Shown piece after piece: positions 4,969-5,136 of a stretch of 5,136 bases of DNA. Origin of the DNA: CAYQZD01 sp964421875 (GTDB lineage: Bacteria > Electryoneota > Tariuqbacteria > Tariuqbacterales > Tariuqbacteraceae); NCBI GenBank assembly GCA_964421875.1, contig CAYQZD010000189.1, positions 1-5,136 on the forward strand. Reading direction: 5' to 3'. The notes below the pieces were generated by a model. It was given only the letters and a program-made list of their open reading frames with translations. It was not told the DNA's origin and did not search any database. Positions within the stretch are counted from its first letter, which is position 1; each line of letters opens with the position of its first letter. The position numbers and the translations under genes are program-made.

Positions 4969-5136
4969 AACGATATGTAATAACCTGTTGGTTTAATTGA
5001 TGGTAACGCTTTTCTGATTTGAGATACAAATTAAATCGAAAGTGCGGCTGCGACAATATAAATATCTTCTCAGTATTTCTTTTTGGCTCTTCGCTGAATT
5101 GTATGGGTAATGACAATCACGATTGAGGATTCAGGG

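Noticed and set aside
5027..5056. Possible ubiA promoter on the minus strand: TTGTCG, 17-nt spacer, TAATTT(G)
   Set aside because: The spacing is right but the -35 matches 4 of 6 and the -10 only 3 of 6 consensus bases, so it is not distinguishable from AT-rich background without start-site data.
4874..5116. 80-codon minus-strand frame overlapping the 5' end of ubiA
   Set aside because: It begins at TTG without a ribosome site, overlaps the first 95 nt of ubiA in another frame, and has no recognisable motif; the upstream region is better read as leader.

Overview
The window carries five protein-coding genes, all on the minus strand, so transcription runs from the right end to the left. In transcription order they are: a UbiA-family membrane prenyltransferase (4968 to 4066), a short 2[4Fe-4S] ferredoxin (3693 to 3481), a geranylgeranyl-reductase-family flavoprotein (3484 to 2303), a CDP-alcohol phosphatidyltransferase resembling PgsA (2201 to 1563), and cysteinyl-tRNA synthetase cysS (1523 to 129). 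No rRNA, tRNA, CRISPR array, transposase or phage gene was seen.

Layout. Positions 1-128 are AT-rich, non-coding sequence downstream of cysS. The cysS and phosphatidyltransferase genes are 39 nt apart. A 101-nt gap separates the phosphatidyltransferase from the reductase. The reductase and ferredoxin genes touch or overlap by 4 nt, depending on the start codon, and are almost certainly translated together. A 372-nt gap (3694-4065) separates the ferredoxin from ubiA. It contains a 16-bp tandem repeat and two different palindromic intergenic repeat elements. Positions 4969-5136 are the non-coding leader of ubiA up to the window edge.

How the genes may work together. UbiA enzymes move a prenyl chain onto an acceptor. 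Geranylgeranyl reductases saturate prenyl double bonds, and some use reduced ferredoxin as electron donor. CDP-alcohol phosphatidyltransferases install a polar headgroup on a CDP-activated lipid. Together they could supply three steps of an isoprenoid-lipid pathway: prenyl transfer, chain saturation and headgroup attachment. This is the arrangement expected for archaeal-type ether lipids, but it would also fit saturation and attachment of a quinone side chain with an ordinary bacterial phospholipid gene next to it. The gene defining the archaeal route, geranylgeranylglyceryl phosphate synthase, is not in this window, so the substrate is open.

Organism. The bacterial-type CysS and PgsA-like proteins, the mixed use of Shine-Dalgarno sites (most starts lack a good one), and the palindromic intergenic repeats point to a bacterium. 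Lineages of the Fibrobacteres-Chlorobi-Bacteroidetes (FCB) superphylum and its candidate phyla are known to carry archaeal-like lipid genes, which makes such a lineage plausible. No marker gene here can settle this and it remains an inference.
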